A model generated the notes under the pieces. That model saw nothing but the letters and a program-made list of their open reading frames with translations. It ran no database searches and had not been told where the DNA came from. Shown piece after piece: positions 38,569 to 47,454 of a stretch of 64,000 nt of DNA (position 1 is the first letter of the stretch; each line of letters begins with the position of its first letter). This stretch comes from Elusimicrobiota bacterium (GTDB lineage: Bacteria > CG03 > SLGR01): contig PWEK01000012.1 in assembly GCA_003553445.1 (NCBI GenBank), forward strand, positions 1-64,000. The letters are read 5' to 3'. A program made the position numbers and the translations under genes.

Positions 38569-39339
38569 ATGAAAAAATATATATTTTTATTAATCACAAT
38601 CACAGCACTCACACCAAAAGCAGAGGCCGGCTGGGAAATATCCGGAAGTTTAAGCGCTAATTATTCGGGAACAGCTGTATCCGACAACTGGGAGGGAAGC
38701 GAATCCAATGCCAAAAACTGGATGGTACAGAGTGACATTTATGCAGATCTGGAAGAGAAAAAGTCAGATCTTTCCAATTCCCTAAAAGTGGAATACGGTG
38801 AGTCCACATCCGAAGATGAATCCTTCAAGGTTACCGCAGACCGGATTTACCTTGAAAGCGTTTATTCATACAAGGTAAGCAGATACGGCAACCCTTACGC
38901 CTCTTTTTCCGCAGAAACATATTTCAGGAACTTTTTCGATCCCGGGGAACTTACGGAAGCCGCCGGCATAAGCTGGGATGTTCTGAAAAAAGAAGAACAA
39001 ACACTAAAAACAAGAATGGGAGGGGCCCTTAAACAGACCCTGTCAAAAGATGAAAAACCCAAACATGACACAGGTATGCAATGGGTAACAAACTATTCCC
39101 TTAAAATAGCTAAAAACATAAGATACATATCCGAGCTCAATATGTTTACCGCTTTCGACGGAGGCGCGGATATGAGGTGGGATAATTCACTTCACGTGGA
39201 ACTGAACCGTTATCTGACCGCCCGAATAGGATACCTGGCTCTTCACGACTATGACCCGGACGGCCCAAGCCCAAAATTCCCTGATGATATACAGCACAGG
39301 CTTACATTTGGAATAGGGGCTTCATTTAACCTCTTTTAA
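38569..39339 (+). CDS. Exported beta-barrel-like protein (DUF3078/DUF481-like)
   Basis: Signal peptide, WEISGSLSANYSGTAVSDNW..., C-terminal RLTFGIGASFNLF. Confidence 0.6.
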   Translation: MKKYIFLLITITALTPKAEAGWEISGSLSANYSGTAVSDNWEGSESNAKNWMVQSDIYADLEEKKSDLSNSLKVEYGESTSEDESFKVTADRIYLESVYSYKVSRYGNPYASFSAETYFRNFFDPGELTEAAGISWDVLKKEEQTLKTRMGGALKQTLSKDEKPKHDTGMQWVTNYSLKIAKNIRYISELNMFTAFDGGADMRWDNSLHVELNRYLTARIGYLALHDYDPDGPSPKFPDDIQHRLTFGIGASFNLF

Positions 39340-39357
39340 ATAATGCTGATATAAATT

Positions 39358-39699
39358 TTATTTTTTCTCCCGCTCCTCCTTCTCCGGTTTTTCAATACCC
39401 CATTCTTCATAGAGTTCATTTATTCTTTCTTTAATATCTTCTCTTTCCGCCCCCTCTTTCTTTAAACCCTTAATCTCATCCCGCTTTTGAGACAACTGTT
39501 CTTCTGTAAGATTCTTTTTCGACCAATATCCGGCATGCCTTCTTTTTCCGGCGCGCCCCTTCTCCTTAAACCTCTCTCTTCTTTCACTTCTCATCCCTCT
39601 TTCGTAAGGTTTTTCGGGTTCCCTGGAACCGCAGCCCGATACCAGCGCTGCTGAAAGAACCGTCCCGACTACCATTAACATAACTGTCTTTAATTTCAT
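39358..39699 (-). CDS. Small charged lipoprotein
   Basis: MKLKTVMLMVVGTVLSAALVSGCGS lipobox; Lys/Glu/Arg-rich mature region; SD GAGGAGG. Confidence 0.6.
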   Translation of the reverse strand: MKLKTVMLMVVGTVLSAALVSGCGSREPEKPYERGMRSERRERFKEKGRAGKRRHAGYWSKKNLTEEQLSQKRDEIKGLKKEGAEREDIKERINELYEEWGIEKPEKEEREKK

Positions 39700-39779
39700 T
39701 TTCCCTCCTCTCATATATTTAGACAATTAACTCCGGAGTTTTGTTTCACTATATGCTCAAAACCCCGATTCGACAATTA

Positions 39780-39807
39780 TTGACACATATAAGATAATAT
39801 ATAATAA
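39780..39807 (+). promoter_or_regulatory. Promoter for lemA
   Basis: TTGACA followed 14-16 bp downstream by TATAAT/TAATAA; gene has a GGAGGT SD. Confidence 0.5.
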
Positions 39808-39849
39808 TAATTCCGGAACAGCAGCATAGAGAAAACGGAGGTTTTTCAA

Positions 39850-40440
39850 ATGAACATAGGATTAATCATTTTAATTGCGGTATTACTTATCGTTATAATC
39901 ATGACTGTAAAAATCTATAACGGTCTTGTTACACTCAGAAACAGGTTTAAAAACGCTTTTGCCCAGATCGACGTTCAGCTAAAGCGTCGATATGACCTTA
40001 TTCCTAATCTGGTTGAAACGGCAAAGGGCTATTTAAAACACGAGAGAGGAACGCTGGAAGCTGTAATAAAGGCGCGCAACCAGGCGGCATCGGCCGAAAA
40101 CGAAGCCTCAAAACATCCTGAAGACCCCCAGGCGATGAAAAAGCTGGTTGATACTGAAGGCCAGCTCGGAGGAGCCCTGGGAAGACTCCTTGTAACTGTA
40201 GAAAGATATCCCGACCTGAAAGCCAACCAGACGATGGAGAAGTTAATGGAAGAACTTAAATCAACAGAAAACAAAGTTTCCTTTGCGAGACAGGCCTATA
40301 ACGATGCAGTAATGCTTTACAACACGAAACGCGAAGTTTTTCCGAATGTAGTCCTTGCGGGACCCCTGGGCTTTAAAGAAGCTGTGCTTTTTAAAATTGA
40401 AAAGGAAGAAGAAAAAGAAGCTCCCGAAGTATCGTTTTAA
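39850..40440 (+). CDS. lemA: LemA family protein
   Basis: LVTLRNRFKNAFAQIDVQLKRRYDLIPNLVETAKGYLKHERGTLEAVIKAR. Confidence 0.92.
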   Translation: MNIGLIILIAVLLIVIIMTVKIYNGLVTLRNRFKNAFAQIDVQLKRRYDLIPNLVETAKGYLKHERGTLEAVIKARNQAASAENEASKHPEDPQAMKKLVDTEGQLGGALGRLLVTVERYPDLKANQTMEKLMEELKSTENKVSFARQAYNDAVMLYNTKREVFPNVVLAGPLGFKEAVLFKIEKEEEKEAPEVSF

Positions 40441-40463
40441 CATAATAAAGAGACAGACGAAGA

Positions 40464-42377
40464 ATGGATTTTTTTGAGAATCAGGAAAAAGCCAGGCGTA
40501 AAACCGGCCTTCTCGTTTTCTACTACTGCCTGGCAGTGCTTTTTATAGTAGCAGGCGTATATTCCGTACTGATACTATTGCTGAGTATGTTAAACTCCCA
40601 GGAGGGCTACGAAGTCTATGGCTTCTGGCATCCGGAACTCCTGGCCGGCGCTGCGACGGTAACACTGCTCATAATTGCAGCCGGAACCCTCTACAAGGTT
40701 CACCAGCTCTCCAGGGGAGGAAAATCTGTGGCCGAGCTGCTGGGAGGCAGGCCTGCAAATCCACAGAGTGAGGATAAAAAAGAACATATCCTTTTAAACG
40801 TTGTTGAAGAGATGGCCATAGCCTCGGGCATGCAGATTCCCCGGGTGTATATACTGGACAATGAAAAATCAATCAACGCTTTCGCAGCCGGTTTTAATAC
40901 CGATGACGCCGTAATCGGAGTAACAAGGGGGGCTTTAGAAAAGTTTTCCAGGGATGAACTTCAGGGAGTCATCGCGCATGAATTCAGCCACATAATTAAC
41001 GGCGACATGCGCCTTAACATTAAACTTATGGGAGTACTCCACGGGATACTGATTATCTCTTTTATTGGTTTTGCGGTATTACGCTCCACTCTCTTTAGAT
41101 CAACCAGAAGAAGAAGATCAAGGTCCTCCCGGGAAGGCACAATAGCCATTGTTATATTGGGCATAGCGCTTATTATAATCGGGTATGTCGGGGTCTTTTT
41201 CGGAAATATTATAAAAAGCGCAATCTCAAGGCAGAGAGAATATCTTGCTGACTCCGCAGCCGTTCAGTACACAAGAAATCCTTCAGGCATTAAAGGCGCG
41301 CTGAAAAAAATAGCCCGGATTGCAAAAGGCTCCGAAATTGAGAATTCTCATGCCCAGGAGGCAAGCCACCTTTTCTTCTCTAACGGCATATCAAGCGCCA
41401 TCATGAATCTGATGTCCACCCACCCCCCCATCAATGAAAGAATAAAGAGAATAGACCCCGGTTTTTCCGGGGAAACTAAAGCTGACCTTTCCCACCTTCA
41501 GGCGGACTCGCCCGTTAAGGGCTTTGCAGGGGGCGGCTCTTTCGCTGTAGATACAGAGAAGGTTAAATCTTCTGTTGGAAAGACCAACCCGGAAAATCTG
41601 GCGTATGCAGGGAAAATAATGAGGGGAATCAAGGATCCGGTAGTTAATGCCGCCCATAAGCTTCCGCATGCAAAGGCGGTCGTATATTCACTTTTACTCA
41701 GCAATAACCTCCCGGTAAGGGAAAAACAGCTGACATTGATAAACTCACAATCTGAAAAGCAGGTCATCGAAACAATAAAAGAAATTAAACACCAAATAAC
41801 AGAACTTCCTCCTGAGTACCGCATTCCCCTGCTGGACATTTCCATCGCAACCCTTAAAGAAATGGAGCCGGAAGATTTTCCTGATTTTAAGAATACCATT
41901 TTGAGGCTCGTTGATGCCGACGGAAAAATATCCCTTTTTGAATACACCGTTAAAACAATGCTACTAAGGCATCTCGAATACTCCTTTTCAAAACCATCGT
42001 CCCCTCAGGTTAAATACCGCAGCATCAAATCTCTTAATGAAGAAGTCCGAATAATATTATCAGCTCTTGCCCATCACGGTGTTGATGATAAAAAAATGAG
42101 AGCGGAAGCTTTCTCAAAAGCCTCCTCCAGGCTGGGCTTGCCTGCATCTTTGACTATGATTCCCCTTGAGAAATGCACTCTTGAGGAGTTTGATAAGTCC
42201 CTGAAAAAAGTAGAGAAGTCCTCGCCGAACCTTAAAAGAGTTATTATATACGCCTGCGCCGAGTGCGTTACCGCTGACGGCGTTGTGACCTTAAAACAGT
42301 ATGAAATGTTAAGGGCTGCAGCCGATGCAGCCGGATGCCCCTTTCCACCCCTGGCCCCCGGCAAAATAGACAAATAA
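40464..42377 (+). CDS. M48-family (HtpX-like) membrane metallopeptidase with C-terminal extension
   Basis: GVIAHEFSHIINGDMRLN (HExxH), REYLADSAAVQYTRNP, MSTHPPINERIKRI. Confidence 0.88.
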   Translation: MDFFENQEKARRKTGLLVFYYCLAVLFIVAGVYSVLILLLSMLNSQEGYEVYGFWHPELLAGAATVTLLIIAAGTLYKVHQLSRGGKSVAELLGGRPANPQSEDKKEHILLNVVEEMAIASGMQIPRVYILDNEKSINAFAAGFNTDDAVIGVTRGALEKFSRDELQGVIAHEFSHIINGDMRLNIKLMGVLHGILIISFIGFAVLRSTLFRSTRRRRSRSSREGTIAIVILGIALIIIGYVGVFFGNIIKSAISRQREYLADSAAVQYTRNPSGIKGALKKIARIAKGSEIENSHAQEASHLFFSNGISSAIMNLMSTHPPINERIKRIDPGFSGETKADLSHLQADSPVKGFAGGGSFAVDTEKVKSSVGKTNPENLAYAGKIMRGIKDPVVNAAHKLPHAKAVVYSLLLSNNLPVREKQLTLINSQSEKQVIETIKEIKHQITELPPEYRIPLLDISIATLKEMEPEDFPDFKNTILRLVDADGKISLFEYTVKTMLLRHLEYSFSKPSSPQVKYRSIKSLNEEVRIILSALAHHGVDDKKMRAEAFSKASSRLGLPASLTMIPLEKCTLEEFDKSLKKVEKSSPNLKRVIIYACAECVTADGVVTLKQYEMLRAAADAAGCPFPPLAPGKIDK

Positions 42378-42389
42378 TTCTGCAGATTT

Positions 42390-42432
42390 TTCTTTTTGCG
42401 CAAAATTTGAAGAAAATTTGATGTAACTTTGA
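42390..42432 (-). promoter_or_regulatory. Four-unit 11-bp-phased TCAAAT-type direct-repeat array (array C, reverse orientation)
   Basis: Minus-strand units TCAAAGTTACA / TCAAATTTTCT / TCAAATTTTGC / GCAAAAAGA start at 42432, 42421, 42410, 42399. Confidence 0.7.
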
Positions 42433-42475
42433 TTTTCTCCTGTTTATATCATTAATGAAGGCCGGAGAAATAAAG

Positions 42476-45133
42476 ATGAAAACCCTTAAAACACTTATTG
42501 GGATTCTTATTCTATTATGCATAAAATCAGCCACTAATGCCGCTGAATTCACCTTATACGAAACTTCTGAAGGAATAAAGACAGAGGCCGTAAAAAATGA
42601 ACTTCTTGTAAGGTTCAACCCTGGAGTCACCAATATGGAAAAAAAGATTTGTTTTCATTCATATGGAATTGATAAAATCAAATCAATCCCCCGTATAAAC
42701 ATTAAAAAGATAAGGGTTCCTGACGGTCAGTTAAAAAAAGTAAAGCGGGGATTGAAAAACAGCCGCATTGTAGATTACGCAGGATTAAACACAGTATACC
42801 ATGCTCAGCAAGACTACCGTCTTCCCGGGGAATATAATAATCTCGAAGAGATGGAGGAAGCCCAATGGGGATTAGTTAAAACCCGCCTGCCTTCCGCGTG
42901 GGATATAGAGACAGGCACTGACGTTGTAATAGCTATTATTGACAGCGGTGTTGATATGAACCATGAAACCCTGAAAGAAAACATCTGGATTAACCCGAAT
43001 GAAAAGAAAAACGGGAAAGACACCAGCGGCAGCGGATACATTGACGATCTCTATGGATGGGATTTTGTAAATGATAACAATGATCCCGATGATGACAACA
43101 ATCATGGAACTCATGTAGCAGGTATAGCCGCCGCGGCAGAAAACGGAGTCGGTATTGTGGGGGCTTCCTGGAGAAGCAGAATAATGTCACTAAAGGTATT
43201 GGATTCAAGAGGTTCCGGCACAGAATCCGCCCTTGCTGAAGCCATCATATACGCTGCGGACAACAACGCCCACATTATAAACATGAGTCTCGGAACTTCC
43301 GAAGAACTTGAAGCGGTAAATGAAGCCGCAGAATATGCGCGAAAAAAAGAAACTCTACTAATAGCCGCAAGGGGCAACAATAACAGCAGCGGTCCTTTTT
43401 ATCCTGCTTCTTATGATAACATCATCTCAGTGGCAGCAACGGATCCCGATGACGATAAAGCATCTTTTTCAAGCTATGGCAGTGAGGAAACAGACCTTGC
43501 CGCACCCGGAACTGATATCTTCTCCGCTGATTTAAATGACAGCTACAGGCATGCCAACGGAACATCCATGTCATCCCCTTTTGTAGCCGGCATAGCCGCC
43601 CTGGCAATCTCATACATGGAAAGATGGAATATTGAATGGGATGTAGATAAAATAAAGAAATTACTGTATGAGGCCTGTGACGATATAAACAACGAAGCAC
43701 TGGGACACGGCCGGATCAATGCTTCAAAACTTATGAATGAACTGGATGTTTTTAAAATAGAGGCCGAACGCACGTTTGTCTATTCAGATGAAAATACCGT
43801 TTCTTTGATACTGAGTGAAAAGATGCATGACCCCTCCGGTAAAGAAGGACTTTTCCAATACCGAGTAAACAATGGAGACCCACAGGATTTCAGCTCCATT
43901 AAACTCCATAAAGAAAATTCTTATAAATTCATTTTGGAAAAAGCCGGTGAAGAAATACAATACGGAGACCAGGTGAAGCTGAGCTACGAAGGCGGAGACA
44001 TTCAATCGTTTTCCGGATACAGAATCATTCCATTTTCCGAAAAAAAAGTTGAGGTCATAGAGAGAGCGTATAAGGCAGACATTTCGGCCGAAGCAGGAGA
44101 CAAGGCCGCCGGAGAAGATACTAAAATAACAATTGAAGTAAAAGACTCCGAAGGCAGGACCGATAAAACATTCAGCGGTAAGAACGCCCTGGAAGTCAGT
44201 CTTTTTAATGAATCAAAATCTGTGCCGAAAGCAAATATTGGCGAAACCCCAATAAATACGAAAACCTTAAAAATCAATTTCCTTTTTGAAGAAGGAGTTG
44301 CGATTGAAAATCTTACTGTCTATTCCGGGGGTAAACATCAGATAACTCTGCATCTGGACGCTTTAAAAACACCCGCTGAAAAGATAATATCCCTCACGAC
44401 AACTCATGAAGAAGAACAAACTGAAAAAGTAAAAAAGAACGGCGAAACTGTATGCAGCTTTACAATTCCGCCGGCCCAAATTCCTATATACTTAAAAATA
44501 AGAGACTTAAACACCCGGCAAAAAGAAAAAGTCAACACCGCAAACAAAAAGCTAAATGAAAACATTTTAACAGGCATTACACCCGTATACAGTTACGCTG
44601 TGATGAGCCGGGAAGGAGAAGAAATCGAAGATATCTCATCGGTTTTAACAGAAGAGATAAAACTTCGACTTCACTATCAAGATGATGTTTTCAAATCCAA
44701 AGGCGATAATCTAATCCGTATGGTTAAGCTGGATAAAAACCACAAAAAATGGAATCAAATAAATAAGGATAAAATCATTATAAATAAAAAGGAACAATGG
44801 GTGGAAGTCAAACTTTCAGATAATCACATATGCAAACTCGTTTGTGAAACTCCCCCGCCGCTGGAGGAGCTTTACGTCTATCCAAATCCTCTTAAACCTT
44901 CCGACCCCGCACACAGAGAGGCGCCGGGAGGCGGCATAGTCATAGAAAACCTTCCTAAAAACTCACATGTAAGAATTTTCAATATAGCCGGTGACCTTAT
45001 TGACGACTTTTCAAACTATGATAGCCACCGCATAAACTGGGAAAAAGCCTCCGAAATCTCCTCCGGAGTCTATATTCTCGTTGCTACATACAGGGGAAAT
45101 ACTAAAACACAGAAATTCTCCGTGGTAAAATGA
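42476..45133 (+). CDS. Secreted S8 (subtilisin-like) serine protease with C-terminal sorting-like domain
   Basis: Signal peptide MKTLKTLIGILILLCIKSATNA; catalytic VIAIIDSGVD, NHGTHVAGI, NGTSMSSPFVAGIAAL; C-terminal LYVYPNPLKPSDPAHREAPGGGIVIENLPKNSHVRIFNIAG. Confidence 0.9.
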   Translation: MKTLKTLIGILILLCIKSATNAAEFTLYETSEGIKTEAVKNELLVRFNPGVTNMEKKICFHSYGIDKIKSIPRINIKKIRVPDGQLKKVKRGLKNSRIVDYAGLNTVYHAQQDYRLPGEYNNLEEMEEAQWGLVKTRLPSAWDIETGTDVVIAIIDSGVDMNHETLKENIWINPNEKKNGKDTSGSGYIDDLYGWDFVNDNNDPDDDNNHGTHVAGIAAAAENGVGIVGASWRSRIMSLKVLDSRGSGTESALAEAIIYAADNNAHIINMSLGTSEELEAVNEAAEYARKKETLLIAARGNNNSSGPFYPASYDNIISVAATDPDDDKASFSSYGSEETDLAAPGTDIFSADLNDSYRHANGTSMSSPFVAGIAALAISYMERWNIEWDVDKIKKLLYEACDDINNEALGHGRINASKLMNELDVFKIEAERTFVYSDENTVSLILSEKMHDPSGKEGLFQYRVNNGDPQDFSSIKLHKENSYKFILEKAGEEIQYGDQVKLSYEGGDIQSFSGYRIIPFSEKKVEVIERAYKADISAEAGDKAAGEDTKITIEVKDSEGRTDKTFSGKNALEVSLFNESKSVPKANIGETPINTKTLKINFLFEEGVAIENLTVYSGGKHQITLHLDALKTPAEKIISLTTTHEEEQTEKVKKNGETVCSFTIPPAQIPIYLKIRDLNTRQKEKVNTANKKLNENILTGITPVYSYAVMSREGEEIEDISSVLTEEIKLRLHYQDDVFKSKGDNLIRMVKLDKNHKKWNQINKDKIIINKKEQWVEVKLSDNHICKLVCETPPPLEELYVYPNPLKPSDPAHREAPGGGIVIENLPKNSHVRIFNIAGDLIDDFSNYDSHRINWEKASEISSGVYILVATYRGNTKTQKFSVVK

Positions 45134-45160
45134 CACCCGCACACATTTAAGCGATCATTA

Positions 45161-45188
45161 TTGACACAATTATAAATACTAGTAAAAT
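45161..45188 (+). promoter_or_regulatory. Promoter for the GNAT gene (predicted leaderless)
   Basis: TTGACA (45161-45166), 16 bp, TAAAAT (45183-45188); ATG at 45197. Confidence 0.55.
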
Positions 45189-45196
45189 TTTCTTTT

Positions 45197-45865
45197 ATGA
45201 AACAGAATAAAAGATTAAAACCAGCTGCGATTTCTATTCCTTCAGAAAAAATAAATGAAGCTGCTGAGGCTATAGCGCTGGCCTTTCATACAGAAAATTT
45301 CACAAGAACGCTTTTGAACCTGGAAAATAAGCGAGTTCTCCCATACATGATAAAAGCTTTCGAGCTTCAGATAAAAACAAATATCCTTTCCGGCTTTCCT
45401 GTATGGACGGTTATAAAAGATAATAAAGTAGCAGGAGTTGCGGTTATCAAACCTCCCGGCCGAAGGAAAATTTCACTCCACAAAACAGCGCATCTTTTAT
45501 ATCGTTTCATTAAAATCCTCCCGATATTTCGATTTATGAGGATTAAGAACATCCCCCTTCTGAAATCTCTTTCAAGGAAGCCCTCATTTGTCCCTGAAAA
45601 ACACAGCACACTGGATATTCTTGCCGTGAATCCCTCTTTTCAGGGACAGGGAGTCGGAAGAATACTCTTTGAAAAATTAAAAAATGATTCTTTCAAAAAG
45701 AACAACTGCTCAGGCATATACCTTCTGACAGGAAATGAATCGAACTGGAAAATATATAATCATATGGGATTTAAAACTATTCTAAAAAGAAAGAAAAAGA
45801 ATTTTACGGCATATCATATGTTTTTGGAAAATGAAAATAATAAAGGAGATACTAATGGACATTAA
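45197..45865 (+). CDS. GNAT-family N-acetyltransferase
   Basis: LDILAVNPSFQGQGVGRILFEKLKN ... GIYLLTGNESNWKIYNHMGF. Confidence 0.82.
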   Translation: MKQNKRLKPAAISIPSEKINEAAEAIALAFHTENFTRTLLNLENKRVLPYMIKAFELQIKTNILSGFPVWTVIKDNKVAGVAVIKPPGRRKISLHKTAHLLYRFIKILPIFRFMRIKNIPLLKSLSRKPSFVPEKHSTLDILAVNPSFQGQGVGRILFEKLKNDSFKKNNCSGIYLLTGNESNWKIYNHMGFKTILKRKKKNFTAYHMFLENENNKGDTNGH

Positions 45866-46127
45866 AGTATTTTTAGCCGCTTTCTGGGCCATACTTTTAG
45901 CAGAACTGGCTGACAAAACACAGCTGGCGGGAATTACAATGTCGGCCACAACCGGAAAACCATTCACAGTCTGGCTGGGTTCGGTGGCCGCTTTCAGCAT
46001 AGCTTCGGCTGTATCCGTAACTCTGGGAATGCTGTTGAACAGGTATATCAAACCTGAATTCATCAGATACTTTGGAGGAATTGTTTTTATTGTCATGGGA
46101 ACCCTTATACTCTTTAAAAAAATTTGA
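45855..46127 (+). CDS. Half-size GDT1/TMEM165 (UPF0016) family transporter
   Basis: FWAILLAELADKTQLAGITMSATTGKPFTVWLGSVAAF; SD AAAGGAG upstream of ATG 45855. Confidence 0.8.
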   Translation: MDIKVFLAAFWAILLAELADKTQLAGITMSATTGKPFTVWLGSVAAFSIASAVSVTLGMLLNRYIKPEFIRYFGGIVFIVMGTLILFKKI

Positions 46128-46152
46128 CAACCCTTTTAATATGCAGTAAAGT
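46124..46152 (+). promoter_or_regulatory. Promoter for the FtsX-like permease pair
   Basis: TTGACA, 17 bp, TAAAGT. Confidence 0.45.
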
Positions 46153-46212
46153 GAAAATAGATTCACATTTGTTGTTTACATTCTTCACGGATAGCCCGAT
46201 GGAAATAATTAA

Positions 46213-47454
46213 ATGTTTTTTATAAAAATTGCTTTAAGAAACATAATGCGAAACCGGAAAAGGACACTGCTTACATCCGGTGTTATAGCAGCCGCAGTCT
46301 TTGTATTTCTCTCACTTGACTCTCACCTGGCCAGCATGGATGAAATGGCATATGACAACATAATTGATTTTGAAACCGCCCACATACAGATCACAACTTC
46401 TCAATACTGGGAGGAAAAAGACGACCTCCCGTTAAAAAAGCTTTTATCTCATAACCGCGAACTTCAATCAGCAATTGAACAAACAAGCGATTTCCTTGCC
46501 TCATCAATACGGCTGGATTTCCAGGCCCGTCTTAACGACGGAAGGGAAGAACTTCCGGTTACTGCCCGGGCGATTGAGGAAGAAAGTTTCCGCGGCATTA
46601 TGAAAATAAATGATTATATTATCCAGGGATCCTTTTTCAAACCGGGAGAAAAAAAGGCTCTCCTTGGAAAAGAGCTGGCTGAAGATATTAACCTTACAGA
46701 AGGAGATTACTTCACTCTGGTTTTCAGAACGAAAGACAATTTTTTTAACACACTTGAACTTCAGGTAAAGGGCCTCTTTCATTCTCCAAACCCGGATATA
46801 AATAAGAATATTGTTTTTCTTCCACTGGAGACAGCGCAAGAGGCCCTTAATGCGCATGGAGAGATAAGCCATCTGATGATAAGACTGAAGGAAAAGAAAA
46901 ACACCGAAAAAGCAGCAGGGTTTCTTAAAAATAAACTTGCCGAATTCCAGAATTCCTTTGCAGTCGTTCCCTGGTATGAACTTGAAGCTGTGGGGGTCAG
47001 CGAAGCAAAAAACATGGGTAATCAGCTTATTCTAACAATAATACTTCTTATAGCGGCAATAGGGATAATAAACTCGGTTATTCTTTCCGCCCTTGAACGG
47101 ATGCACGAAACCGGCATGATGAAAGCAATGGGGGTTACAGAAAAAAGCATTGTCTTTATATACATTATCGAATCAGCCGGAATAGCTATTTTAGGGATAT
47201 TCTTCGGCTCTCTGGCTGCCTCCGGCGCAATAACCTACCTTTCTAAATACGGCATTGATTATTCGTTTCTCTGGGGTGAACTCGGCCGGTTCGGCATCCC
47301 TATAATAGGCCCGATATACGGGGTCTGGGTTCCTGAGTCTTTTTTATTTATCTCCATTTTCTGCATTATTGTCGCTGTTTCAGCCAGCCTTCCGCCCTCT
47401 ATATGGGCTGCGCGCAAAGACGCCGTTGAAACAATACACAGAAAGAAGGCATAA
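46213..47454 (+). CDS. FtsX-like (MacB/LolC-type) ABC transporter permease
   Basis: IALRNIMRNRKRTLLTSGVIAAAVF, ALERMHETGMMKAMGVTEKSI; C-terminal four-TM topology. Confidence 0.85.
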   Translation: MFFIKIALRNIMRNRKRTLLTSGVIAAAVFVFLSLDSHLASMDEMAYDNIIDFETAHIQITTSQYWEEKDDLPLKKLLSHNRELQSAIEQTSDFLASSIRLDFQARLNDGREELPVTARAIEEESFRGIMKINDYIIQGSFFKPGEKKALLGKELAEDINLTEGDYFTLVFRTKDNFFNTLELQVKGLFHSPNPDINKNIVFLPLETAQEALNAHGEISHLMIRLKEKKNTEKAAGFLKNKLAEFQNSFAVVPWYELEAVGVSEAKNMGNQLILTIILLIAAIGIINSVILSALERMHETGMMKAMGVTEKSIVFIYIIESAGIAILGIFFGSLAASGAITYLSKYGIDYSFLWGELGRFGIPIIGPIYGVWVPESFLFISIFCIIVAVSASLPPSIWAARKDAVETIHRKKA

